Source: Alisma plantago-aquatica (taxonomy: Eukaryota; Streptophyta; Magnoliopsida; Alismatales; Alismataceae). From it: DNA of 64,000 nt. The position numbers and the translations under genes are program-made. Within the stretch, counting starts at the first letter, position 1. Each line of letters begins with the position of its first letter. The notes under the pieces were generated by a model, which worked only from the letters and a program-made list of their open reading frames with translations, had not been told where the DNA came from and searched no databases. Shown piece after piece: positions 33,434-42,994 of this stretch. The stretch covers positions 519,819,303-519,883,302 of the forward strand of contig OY856409.1 in the NCBI GenBank assembly GCA_963693085.1, read 5' to 3'.

Positions 33434-35479
33434 ATGGGCGATTCATCTCTTGGGTCACTCAATCTTGAAGGAAGCTTCTCCATGAGACCCCCGGTCTTCG
33501 ACGGAACAAACTTCCTATATTGGAAGAGAAGGATGCAATTCTACATCCAAGGCGTGAGCTACGAGATGTGGAAGATAGTCCATCTCAAGTATGAAGAGCC
33601 GAAGGGGAACATCACCACGTGGACGGAAGATGAGATGAAGCGTGCTCAACTCAATGCTAAAGCTGTGAGCATCATCTACGCCGCCCTTTCACCATCGGAG
33701 TTCAACCGCATCTCTTCTTGGGACACGGCGCATGAGATTTGGCATAAGTTGTGTGTCACCTGTGAAGGGACGGAGCAAGTCAAGGAGGCCAAGGTCTATA
33801 TGCTCGGCGGCCTACTTGAGAACTTCAAGATGGGGAAGAATGAAAGAGTTGCGGACATGTACACAAGGTTGAATGTCATCTTGAACAGTCTTGCAGCCCT
33901 TGGGAGTGTCATGGATAGAGGTACCATCAATGCAAAGATCTTGAGATCTCTTCCAAAGAGATGGGAGCCAAAGGTCACTTCAATTGAAGAAGTCTACAAG
34001 CTGAGCGAGTTGTCAACCGAGGAGCTGGTTGGTAATCTCCAAGCACATGAACCAAGGCTCGACAAGCAAGAGGAAGAGGAGAAAAGAGAAGAGAAGGAGT
34101 CCAAGAAGATGAAGGACACAGCCTTCAAAGCTCAAGTTGAAGAAATGATGCGGCAACAACAACTTGCCATGAAGTCTCCCTGCCCTTCCTCAAGTGAAGA
34201 TGAAGGTGCAAATGATCATGAAGCCAACTATTCAAAAGGAAGACACTTTAAGGGCAAGCCATCATCCTCAACTCCTAGATGCTACAAGTGTGGTCAAAAG
34301 GGCCACTACAAGAATGACTGCCTAAAAGCCAAGAAGGGCTATCATAAGAGCAGCCACAAGAAGGATGACAAATACAAAAGAGAAGCCAAGTACAAGAAGA
34401 AGAACAAGAAGGAGAGACGACCCAAAGATGCAGCTCATGCGGCATGGGAGGAGTCTTCTACTTCAAGTTCCTCAAGCTCCGAGGATGGTGAATGTCACCT
34501 TGCACTCATGGCTTCTACTAGTGAAGAAGTAATTGAGGTAAGTGAGGTAAGCAAGGTAAGTGATGAAAGTTTACTTGATTTATCTAAGGAAACCCTCATT
34601 GAAATGCTTAATGATTGTCAATCATCTTTTGCTAAATGTAAAGCTAAAAGAAAAAGATTAGGAAAGATAGTTGATGATCTCTATGCCAAGATTGACATTC
34701 TAGATCAAAATGAGAAATTACATCTTGATAGCATAGATTCTTTACAAGGGCAATTTCTAGACCTTGAACTTCAATATAATGGAGTAGAGGTTGAGAATGG
34801 TACTTATCTTAAAACTATTGAAAATCTTAAGATAGAGAACCAAAATTGCCTAGATGAGCTAGATGTTATAAAAACTGAAAATGTTGAACTTAAGCTTATT
34901 GATGATGCTAGGAGAGATGAAGTGTATGCTTATCAAAGAGAAATTGTTGTCCTTAAATCTGAAAATGCTAAACTTCTTGCACAAACAAATGATTTATCTT
35001 CTAGACCTATCTTGCCTAGAAATGAAGTTGCAAACTTAACTCTTGAAAAAGACTCTCTTCTTACTAAAGCCCTCTGTCTTGAGGCCGACCTTTTGCATGC
35101 TAGAGAAGATCTTGCTAGTTTATATACTACCATTACAAATCTTAGTGATGATAATGCTAAATTAAGATCTACTTTGCAAAGGTTTCTTTCGGGTAAGAAG
35201 TCTCTAAATGATGTTCTAGAGCACTCTACCAAACAAGTTGGTACTAGTGGTCTAGGATACAATGCGACTACTCCAAAAGGTAAGAAGAAGAAGAAGGGTA
35301 AGAAAAAGAGTGTGGAAACTCCAATTTTCAATGGAGAGTCTTCCGGCTCTAAAAACCCCATGGTATGTATGCATTGCAAATGTGATGATCATTATTCTAC
35401 CTATTGTCCTTACAAGCCTAAGGGGACCAACCCGAATATGAAATGGGTCCCCAAACTAACCCCGGACCCCAAAGTTTGA
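33434..35479 (+). CDS. gag: C Gag (capsid and nucleocapsid), 681 aa
   Basis: Forms the cytoplasmic virus-like particle and packages element RNA. The start is the first ATG after the primer site, and A and D use the same one. The N-terminal copia gag domain begins at FDGTNFLYW (22-30) and extends to about residue 230. A CCHC zinc knuckle, CYKCGQKGHYKNDC, is at 283-296, followed by a Lys-rich stretch. A long coiled coil covers about 380-600. The conserved TKQVGTSGLGY is at 599-609. A second knuckle, CMHCKCDDHYSTYC, is at 645-658. Sirevirus Gags are known for coiled coils and for binding dynein-light-chain-8-like proteins. The frame ends at one TGA, and pol continues in the same frame. No defect seen. 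Confidence 0.97.
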   Translation: MGDSSLGSLNLEGSFSMRPPVFDGTNFLYWKRRMQFYIQGVSYEMWKIVHLKYEEPKGNITTWTEDEMKRAQLNAKAVSIIYAALSPSEFNRISSWDTAHEIWHKLCVTCEGTEQVKEAKVYMLGGLLENFKMGKNERVADMYTRLNVILNSLAALGSVMDRGTINAKILRSLPKRWEPKVTSIEEVYKLSELSTEELVGNLQAHEPRLDKQEEEEKREEKESKKMKDTAFKAQVEEMMRQQQLAMKSPCPSSSEDEGANDHEANYSKGRHFKGKPSSSTPRCYKCGQKGHYKNDCLKAKKGYHKSSHKKDDKYKREAKYKKKNKKERRPKDAAHAAWEESSTSSSSSSEDGECHLALMASTSEEVIEVSEVSKVSDESLLDLSKETLIEMLNDCQSSFAKCKAKRKRLGKIVDDLYAKIDILDQNEKLHLDSIDSLQGQFLDLELQYNGVEVENGTYLKTIENLKIENQNCLDELDVIKTENVELKLIDDARRDEVYAYQREIVVLKSENAKLLAQTNDLSSRPILPRNEVANLTLEKDSLLTKALCLEADLLHAREDLASLYTTITNLSDDNAKLRSTLQRFLSGKKSLNDVLEHSTKQVGTSGLGYNATTPKGKKKKKGKKKSVETPIFNGESSGSKNPMVCMHCKCDDHYSTYCPYKPKGTNPNMKWVPKLTPDPKV

Positions 35480-38400
35480 GTTGGGTTCCGACATCCTCTT
35501 TTCTTGCAGGTCACAAAGAAATGGATTGTTGATAGTGGCTGCTCTAAGCACATGACTGGAGAAATCAGCCATTTCAACAAAATTGTGAAGAAGAAAGGAG
35601 GATCGGTAACCTTTGGGGACAACAAAAAGGGTAAGGTTATAGGTGAGGGTGATGTAGGTAATGATTTGTGCATTAAAAATGTTTTGCTTGTTGATGGCCT
35701 ACATCACAACTTAATTAGTGTTAGCCAATTATGTGATAATGGTTATCTTGTGCTCTTTACTTCCTTAGAATGCTTGCTTCTAGATTCCCTGTCCTATAAT
35801 GTCATATATAAGGGAACTAGAAATGGTAATCTATATGTGATTGTTCTTGATGCTTTAAAGCCCATACTAAATAGATGCTTAGTCGTGGATAAAAACGATC
35901 TTTCGCTTTGGCATCGACGTTTGGGTCATGTGAACTTGCATCAAATGAAGAAACTGAACAATAAGGACTTGGTTCGAGGACTTCCCAAATTGGATTTTGA
36001 AAAGGATGAGGAATGTCAACCTTGTACTCAAGGGAAACAAACCAAATCCTCCTTCAAATCCAAAGGAGTCATGAGCACCAAGAGAGTTCTAGAGCTTCTT
36101 CATATTGATCTCTTCGGACCTATGAGAACACAAACGCTTCGCGGCTCCAAGTATTGTCTTGTTATTGTCGATGATTTTTCTAGATTTACTTGGACTTTCT
36201 TTCTCGTTTCTAAAAGTGATACACTCGATGTTTTCTCGAGCTTTTGTAAACGAGTTGAAAACGAAGCTTCTTGTCATGTTGTTTCCATCCGTAGTGATCA
36301 TGGGGGAGAGTTTGAAAATGATCTTTTTGAATGTTTTTGTGAAAAATCGGGTTATTCGCACAATTTCTCTTCTCCTCGCACACCCCAACAAAATGGAGTT
36401 GTTGAGAGGAAGAATAGATCGCTGCAAGAGATGGCTAGAACCATGCTTCTTGAGTATGACACTCCTAAGAAGTTTTGGGCTGAAGCCGTTAGCACCTCAT
36501 GTTTTGTGCAAAACCGAGTTTTCACTCATCCGACTTTTAAGAAAACCCCCTATGAACTATGGCGTGGTAGGAAGCCGTCAATTGATTTCTTTCATGTGTT
36601 TGGATGTCCGTGTTTTGTTTTGAACACCAAGGACTCTCTCGACAAGTTTGATCTGAAATCCTACAAGGCTTTCTTCCTAGGCTATAGCACTACTAGCAGG
36701 GCTTTTAGAGTGTTTAACATTGAACTATCTAAAATAGAAGAATCTATAAATGTTAAATTTATTGAAACTAACCCTGGTATTGGCAAGCATTTGGGTGATG
36801 ATGATGTTGCAGATGAAATCATTCCTATCTTAAAAGAGCTCAACATCAAAGACAAAGGCAAGCAGGTTGAAGAAGAAGAAGAAAAAGAAGAAGAAAGGAA
36901 GGATCCTACTCCCCGCTTTGCAAAGAATCACCCCAAGGAGTTGATCATTGGCAACCCGTTTGAAAGAGTGAGGACACGAGCTGCACACAACAAAGAACAA
37001 GCAGACAGTGCCTTCATCTCTCAACTGGAGCCAAAGAACATCAAAGAGGCCCTTGGCGATGATGAGTGGATCCTTGCCATGCAAGAAGAGCTTGAGCAGT
37101 TCGAGAAGAACCGTGTGTGGACCTTAGTGCCAAGACCAAATGATAGAAAGATCATTGGTACCAAATGGGTCTACCGCAACAAGCTTGATGAGCAAGGAAA
37201 AGTGGTAAGGAACAAAGCAAGGTTAGTAGCACAAGGTTACAATCAACAAGAAGGTATTGATTTTGATGAAACCTATGCTCCTGTTGCTAGATTAGAATCT
37301 ATTCGTATGCTACTTGCCTTTGCTAGTTATAAAAATTTCTTGCTTTATCAAATGGATGTTAAAAGTGCGTTTTTAAATGGTACAATCGAGGAGGAAGTAT
37401 ATGTTGCTCAACCTCCAGGCTTTGAAAATGATAAGTTACCCAATCATGTCTATTTCTTGCAAAAAGCTCTCTACGGACTCAAACAAGCACCTCGAGCTTG
37501 GTATGAGAAACTAAAGAACTTTTTGTTAGATAACGGGTATATCATGGGCAAAGTTGATTGTACTTTGTTTCTAAAACACACTTCCACCCATTTTCTCATA
37601 ATTCAAATATATGTGGATGATATTATATTTGGCGGAACTGACCTTGATCTTTGCAAAGAGTTTAGTTCGCTTATGCAGAGTGAATTTGAGATGAGCATGA
37701 TGGGTGAGCTGACCTTCTTCCTCGGCTTCCAAATCAAACAAACCAAGGAAGGCAACTTCATCAACCAAGGAAAATACACAACTGAACTACTCAAACGCTT
37801 TGGGATGGAGAACATGAAGCCGATGGATACACCCATGTCAAACACTGCCAAACTTGACAAGGATGAAGAAGGTGAGAAGGTAGATGAGAAGCTCTATAGA
37901 GGTATGATCGGAAGTTTACTTTACTTAACTGCCTCTAGACCTGATATAATGTTTAGTGTTGGCTTGTGTGCTCGCTTTCAATCAAGCCCTAGGAAATCAC
38001 ATCTTGTTGCTGTCAAGAGGATTTTGAGGTACTTAGCCAAAACTCCAAATTTTGGACTATGGTACCCTAAGTCAAGGGACTTTACTCTTGTAGCATATAG
38101 TGATGCTGACTACGCAGGTTGCTTGATTGATAGAAAGTGCACAAGTGGCACTTGCTTCCTCTTAGGACCATGCTTGGTGTCTTGGTTCTCCAAGAAACAG
38201 AGCACAGTGGCATTATCAACTACCGAAGCTGAATACATTGCAGCCGGAAGTTGTTGTGCCCAGGTCCTATGGATGAAGCAAATGCTCCAAGACTTTAACA
38301 TTCATTTTGATGCTTCTCCTATTTTCTGTGATAACACTAGTGCAATAAATATTTCTTATAATCCAATATTGCATAGTAGAGCTAAACACATAGAAGTTCG

Positions 38401-38575
38401 CCATCATTTTCTCCGTGATCACATTGTCAAAAAGGATATTTATATCACACATGTGGATACGGAAAATCAGTTGGCCGACATTTTCACTAAACCGCTTGCT
38501 AGAGAACAATTTAATTTTATTCGATCAAAATTGCTCATAATCTCTCTTGATGATGTTGACTTGCTCTCTAATTAG
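35480..38575 (+). CDS. pol: C Pol polyprotein: protease, integrase, reverse transcriptase, RNase H
   Basis: Copies element RNA into DNA and integrates it. The frame is that of gag, directly after its UGA (35477-35479). There is no ATG before the protease: the first in-frame Met is in CSKHMTGE, so a plain AUG start would lose the active site. Numbering from the TTG at 35504: protease DSG at 10-12; integrase zinc finger H137, H142, C171, C174; integrase core D202, D265, E301 (DX35E); reverse transcriptase from about 540 with YVDD at 703-706; RNase H D867, E908 or E910, D943, D992. The end, [15 protein letters not shown], is typical of copia pol. All motifs are intact, so the protein should be active if made. 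Polyprotein cleavage sites are not visible. Confidence 0.96.
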   Translation, partial: VGFRHPLFLQVTKKWIVDSGCSKHMTGEISHFNKIVKKKGGSVTFGDNKKGKVIGEGDVGNDLCIKNVLLVDGLHHNLISVSQLCDNGYLVLFTSLECLLLDSLSYNVIYKGTRNGNLYVIVLDALKPILNRCLVVDKNDLSLWHRRLGHVNLHQMKKLNNKDLVRGLPKLDFEKDEECQPCTQGKQTKSSFKSKGVMSTKRVLELLHIDLFGPMRTQTLRGSKYCLVIVDDFSRFTWTFFLVSKSDTLDVFSSFCKRVENEASCHVVSIRSDHGGEFENDLFECFCEKSGYSHNFSSPRTPQQNGVVERKNRSLQEMARTMLLEYDTPKKFWAEAVSTSCFVQNRVFTHPTFKKTPYELWRGRKPSIDFFHVFGCPCFVLNTKDSLDKFDLKSYKAFFLGYSTTSRAFRVFNIELSKIEESINVKFIETNPGIGKHLGDDDVADEIIPILKELNIKDKGKQVEEEEEKEEERKDPTPRFAKNHPKELIIGNPFERVRTRAAHNKEQADSAFISQLEPKNIKEALGDDEWILAMQEELEQFEKNRVWTLVPRPNDRKIIGTKWVYRNKLDEQGKVVRNKARLVAQGYNQQEGIDFDETYAPVARLESIRMLLAFASYKNFLLYQMDVKSAFLNGTIEEEVYVAQPPGFENDKLPNHVYFLQKALYGLKQAPRAWYEKLKNFLLDNGYIMGKVDCTLFLKHTSTHFLIIQIYVDDIIFGGTDLDLCKEFSSLMQSEFEMSMMGELTFFLGFQIKQTKEGNFINQGKYTTELLKRFGMENMKPMDTPMSNTAKLDKDEEGEKVDEKLYRGMIGSLLYLTASRPDIMFSVGLCARFQSSPRKSHLVAVKRILRYLAKTPNFGLWYPKSRDFTLVAYSDADYAGCLIDRKCTSGTCFLLGPCLVSWFSKKQSTVALSTTEAEYIAAGSCCAQVLWMKQMLQDFNIHFDASPIFCDNTSAINISYNPILHSRAKHIEVRHHFLRDHIVKKDIYITHVDTENQLADIFTKPLAREQFNFIRSKLLIISLDDVDLLSN

Positions 38576-39166
38576 TTGGTTACATTTTATGTGTGTTGCT
38601 CTTGCTTATAAATGCTTTGATTGCTCAAAATGCTTGTTTTTTTGATAAAACTTCTCTTGTTTCTATCTCTTCTTCGGGTTTTTCTCACAAATCAGGTTTT
38701 AATCGACAAATAGTACCCTATGATGATGGGAATGTGCCTAAATATGCTTAATATACAATCTAGTCCAACCAGAAAAATTGCATTCGGTCATTTGAGGCTA
38801 GGGCTAGATTTTAGGTTTTTTCCTCATCAAGGTTTCTGTCGGCCGAGTTTCCAACTCGGCCGATCGGTCGGGTACAGGGCACCTGTGCGCTCTGTCGGCC
38901 GAGTTTCCTTTCCTGGAACTCGACCGATCGGCGGCAGGCTGGTTTAATATATATAGGAATCGGCCGACTTGCTCCCTCTCAACTAGAGCAAAGTCGACCG
39001 AACCCTAGACGCCCAGCCCTGACCCTTCCTCCCCTGGTGCTCCTCTCTCTCTCTCCGGCCGTTTTCGCCCCCAAATCGACCCGTTCGTTTGTTCTTGTTG
39101 CTCTTCGAGTGCCGCCTGCTCTCTCTCTCTGCGTGGATCGGCTCCCTCTCCTCATTCTCCTCTCCA
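38576..39166 (+). other. C pol-ORF3 spacer with palindromes and conserved hairpin
   Basis: Non-coding. Two LTR-type palindromes are at 38838-38867 and 38894-38931. A hairpin at 38961-39000 has an 11-nt loop CCTCTCAACTA (38975-38985) and a stem of about 13 pairs with one bulge (a38992) and one mismatch. A TATA-like stretch taatatatatagg (about 38945-38957) lies directly before it. CT-rich sequence (39030-39060, 39118-39165) leads into the ORF3 ATG. It may act as a promoter or leader for ORF3, which is an inference. Confidence 0.65.
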
Positions 39167-40834
39167 ATGAGGTCCCAACGCCGGAAACGTGTCGTTCCCG
39201 CCCCTGCCCCTGCGGTTCCTCTTGCGCCTAGGTATATGATTTTTGATAATCTTTCTTTTGTTGACAATGCTGCCGTTGCTCGCTACAAAGAGCTCCTTCC
39301 TCGCTCTCCCTTTCCTTTTCGAGCTCTTTATCAGCCCCATACCTTTCACGCCGACCTTTTCGAAGCTTGTCAACTCTTTCGCACACATCATCTTGAAGCT
39401 CTTTGTATTGAGGATGCCCGTTTTCATAACCTAAAATACAGCTCCAAAGCCGTACGTCAATTCTACGCTAACTTGCGGTGGAATTACGACTCTTTGGTTC
39501 CCCCTTCAGACACCTCAATCGTTTTGACGTCTATGATTGCCGGCCAACCTTTCCATATTACTGAACGCTCGTTCAATCTCTATCTCAATGGCAATGTTGG
39601 CACGGCTTCGTGGATTACCGATTACCCTGCTTATCTTGATCTCTTGTATCCCGAGGACGTCTATAGGACCATTGAGGTTGACTTGACTGATATTCATAAG
39701 TTTCTCAAGCAACCCGATTTTCCTTATAGAAAGAAGGGCACTCTGCCATCTTCTGCCCTGTCCTCTCCTCGCCGTGTTTTGGCATTCGTTCTCAGTTGCA
39801 ATGTCCATCCAAAGAAGAATCAAACGGACATTGCCGAGAATACAGCTATGATGATGTATCTGCTTTTGAAAAACCAAGGAGTCAAATGGGCTCGTTACAT
39901 CCTTCACCATATGACTTGTTTTGACTCGGGAAAGAACACCAAGGGCACACATCTTCCATATCCTGCCCTAATTTGTGGTCTTTTCCAGCATGCCACTGGA
40001 AAATCTCTCTTTTCTGATTTTCTCTACCGCCCTGATCGTAAAGGAGTTTATATCAGTGAGACCACTCTTCAAAAGAGTGTCCCTACCTCTGGTGCATCAT
40101 CTTCTTCTGCTCCACCTCCACCTCCATCATCATCTGATGCACCTCCTCCTCCACCCTCCACAGCTGCACCACCTCCTCCTGAGCCATCTTTCCGACCTCC
40201 TCCGCAGCTGGCTTTTGCTGACTTCCATGTCTCCAATGAGGCCCTCATGGGGTACCTCATGCATCAGCAAGCCTACAACATGCATGTCCAACAACATCAC
40301 CATCAGGATCTGTGCCACATCATGTCTTCCATGTCTTTGACTTGCCCTCAGCCCTACCCCACCTACGAGCCCTACCCCGGTGGTGACTACGCTTCTTTTG
40401 CGTATAGTCAGTTTTATCCTCCTCCACCCCCTTCTGCTTCCGCTGATCTCTCTGCAGGTGGATACTCTCCTCCGGTTCTGGCGCTCCCAGGTGGCCGTTT
40501 GTCTGAGCTTCTGGCCCAATACACTTCTTCTGCTCCCCCTATTGAGGTTGCCTATGAGTTACATGCTCTAGGCATGTCTTGGGCCGAGCAGAGTGCGAGG
40601 TGGCCCGGGCGTGCTTTTGGTCCTCCAGACGAGGATATGGCTGACCAGGAGGATGCTGAGACTGACGCTGATGAGGCTACTGCGACAGATGCTGAAGACG
40701 AGGATGCGGATGACGATGCTGATGCTGAAGACGAGGCTACACCAGCTGCTGCTCCTCCTTCCGATGATGGAGATGAGGACTACCAGCCCGACGAGGACAT
40801 GGAGGCTGCCGTTGATGATGTTGACATAGATTAG
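39167..40834 (+). CDS. C ORF3: third-ORF protein, plant 'putative transposon protein'-like, 555 aa
   Basis: Function unknown. I start at the ATG of MRSQRRKR because D begins MDSQRRKR and A begins MASHIRKRP. The frame is open for 26 codons before it without an ATG. The basic start could be a nuclear signal. A folded region of about 280 residues has FYANLRWNYDSL, a GQPFHITERSFNLYL segment, NVHPKKNQTDIAENTA and ILHHMTCFDSGKNTKGTH, as in the plant-only family called putative plant transposon protein. After it come Ser/Pro-rich, Tyr/Pro-rich (QPYPTYEPYPGGDYASF) and very acidic C-terminal segments. In some Sireviruses this slot holds an envelope-like gene. Here I see no signal peptide, no transmembrane helix and no glycoprotein look. 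The reading frame is preserved, though A and D copies have decayed. Confidence 0.85.
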   Translation: MRSQRRKRVVPAPAPAVPLAPRYMIFDNLSFVDNAAVARYKELLPRSPFPFRALYQPHTFHADLFEACQLFRTHHLEALCIEDARFHNLKYSSKAVRQFYANLRWNYDSLVPPSDTSIVLTSMIAGQPFHITERSFNLYLNGNVGTASWITDYPAYLDLLYPEDVYRTIEVDLTDIHKFLKQPDFPYRKKGTLPSSALSSPRRVLAFVLSCNVHPKKNQTDIAENTAMMMYLLLKNQGVKWARYILHHMTCFDSGKNTKGTHLPYPALICGLFQHATGKSLFSDFLYRPDRKGVYISETTLQKSVPTSGASSSSAPPPPPSSSDAPPPPPSTAAPPPPEPSFRPPPQLAFADFHVSNEALMGYLMHQQAYNMHVQQHHHQDLCHIMSSMSLTCPQPYPTYEPYPGGDYASFAYSQFYPPPPPSASADLSAGGYSPPVLALPGGRLSELLAQYTSSAPPIEVAYELHALGMSWAEQSARWPGRAFGPPDEDMADQEDAETDADEATATDAEDEDADDDADAEDEATPAAAPPSDDGDEDYQPDEDMEAAVDDVDID

Positions 40835-41451
40835 TGTAGCTTAGAGTTGATGTGTCTAGTTTAGTCTCGGATGACCATGATATATCTTTTTGGACTATGA
40901 TTGTATTATTTACATTAGGCACATCATCTGAGTTGTACTATTGCTACTCCGTTTGTCCGTGTAGTTTTTGTCTTCTGTTTTCTTTTGGAAACACTTTGTA
41001 TGGCTTATCTTATAGTGTGTTCCATATTTTGATGACTGACAGGTTTTTGCTTTCGTGCTTTATCTTGGTATTTATCTGTCTCTTTGTGTTTTGGTTGATT
41101 GAGTGTTTGGAGAAGACCTTGCTTTTATGCTCTTCTACCCCCCCCTGCCTTTTTGAGATGACAAAGGGGGAGAAAGACCTCAATCATATTGTTTTTATTG
41201 CTTGTATGGTTCTTTTCTTGTCTATAAACTGAAATGCATCTAGACTTGTTTAGAATCATATAATATCTATATATGCTATGGTTGCTTGTGTGTTAACTAA
41301 CTATGCAGGAACGAGTAAGCATGAATTGAGGGGGAGCATTACAAATTGATCATATTTGCATCCCCTTGCAATTCCCTAAAGAAAAGGTATAATTTTCACA
41401 TTCTTTTCAATATGTTGAGGAATGGTTTGTCATTGTCAAAAAGGGGGAGAA
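40835..41451 (+). promoter_or_regulatory. C 3' region with three polypurine tracts
   Basis: AAAGGGGGA (41163-41171), GAGGGGGA (about 41329-41336) and AAAAAGGGGGAGA (41438-41450), the last directly before the 3' LTR and the likely plus-strand primer. The ORFs in this stretch on either strand have no recognisable domains. Confidence 0.8.
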
Positions 41452-42994
41452 TGTTGACCTAGGTGTCGCACATTGCCCATATTTTGATAATGACTTAACC
41501 ATTCCATTCATATGTATCTAACAAATCTATTTGAGATCATTGCAGATATTAGATACAAGAAAAGAATCACTTTTATCTCCAAAGCTACTCTTCCGGTACA
41601 TGCAAAACATGTGACTTTTAACCGCTTTGTAATATAGCCCTTAGAGGCTTAGAACATTTTATGTAATCACTCATAATCATGTTTTGCATTGTATCTAAGA
41701 TGGATAAAATGATTGGGACTCAAAAATCCATCGTTTGTATAGTTTATGAAAATTCCAAAATACCCTTAACAGGGATTTTGTCGGCCGAATTCCAAACTCG
41801 GCCGATCCATATATTCTGGAATTTTATGGGCTGTCGGCCGAGTTTCCAACTCAGCCGACCCCTGTTCGGTCGAGTTTCAATGGTAGGAAACTCGGCCGAT
41901 CCACTGATCAGTCAAGTCTGAAGGTCGACCGATCGGTCGAGTTTCCCCATGGAAACTCGGCCGACAGTCTATCTCTCAGACTTGTCGCCTAGTGTGTCGG
42001 CCGAATTGCCTTTAATGAAACTCGGCCGATCGGACTGTACTGGAATGTAGAAAAAGCAATTCCAACCGTTGGAGGAGTAGGTGGGACTCAAAATAGATCC
42101 GTTGCAAGTTGTAAAACGGCTAGTTTGTGCCACTTAACTCTCCCAACCTCAAAGGGACACCCTCAACTATAAATAGGACCTCTTGGACTTCATTCCAAGG
42201 TTGCTCATTCACATATGCTTGGTCCTAGCCTTAGTTGAGTGGTTTCTAATCCTTTGAGCCCCTTTCTCTCTCTACCTTCAAAGCAAATTCGTGAGTATGA
42301 GTGAGTTAGGATCCCATGTATGAGAGCTATCATTTGTAATCTTGTAAAGCTCTCCTTTCCACTTCTCCCATCTCCATTCTCTATGAAGATTGATTGAAGT
42401 TTCTTCTCCGAGTGAAAGAGAAGAAGGTTGCTGTTCTTCCCCAAGTGAAGGAGAAGAAGGCTAGCTGCTCCAGGCCTCCAAGTGAAGGAGGAAGGTGCTA
42501 AAGCTCTCCAAGTGAAGGAGAGGTGCAAGGCAAAGCTCAAGCAAGATAGGTAAATCCTGCAAGGCCGAAGACTAGAGCAAGAGTGGGTAATTCCTTTGAA
42601 GAAGGTGGAAGACTACTTGCTTGGTGGGTAAGTCCTTGGTGAGGTAGAAGATCTTGGCTTGATATATAAGTCCTTGGATGGTTGGTAGTTGTAGCTTGTA
42701 ATCTTATTGTGTGATATATATAAGAGAACCAAGTTACAAATCCTAGAGCCTAACCAACTCTAGGTAGTGGACTGACATTGCTCCTAAGTTTAGGACATGG
42801 AACCACTCTAAACCACCTGTCCAAGTGCATGCTTTCCTTGTCTCTTATCCTTGCTTTGTATGCTAGTTTAGGACATCAAATTGCTGTTTTGAATTAAGTT
42901 ATGCACTTAATATAATTTGGTGGTTTAATCACTTTTGTGAAGTTTGTGAAGCTCTATTCAACCCCCCCCCCTTCTAGAGCCCATTGATCCAACA
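41452..42994 (+). repeat. C 3' LTR
   Basis: 1543 bp, the same structure as the 5' LTR; TATAAATA at 42168-42175. Differences from the 5' copy include changes at about 41593 and 41740, two in the palindromes (41999-42030) and the C-run length. Confidence 0.97.

Larger units (their letters stand above)
31840..42994 (+). mobile_element. Sirevirus-type Ty1/copia element C, intact and recent
   Basis: Complete element of 11.15 kb with LTRs of 1544 and 1543 bp and a perfect duplication atatc (31835-31839 and 42995-42999). I count about eight substitutions plus one C-run length change between the LTRs (about 0.5%). With a plant rate near 1.3e-8 per site per year this would be of the order of 0.2 million years; the rate is an assumption. 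Gag, pol and ORF3 are all open with intact catalytic motifs. It lies inside gypsy element F. Confidence 0.97.

Noticed and set aside
39167..40834. ORF3 as a retroviral-type envelope gene
   Set aside because: No signal peptide, transmembrane segment or Cys-rich ectodomain; the C-terminus is acidic and low-complexity.
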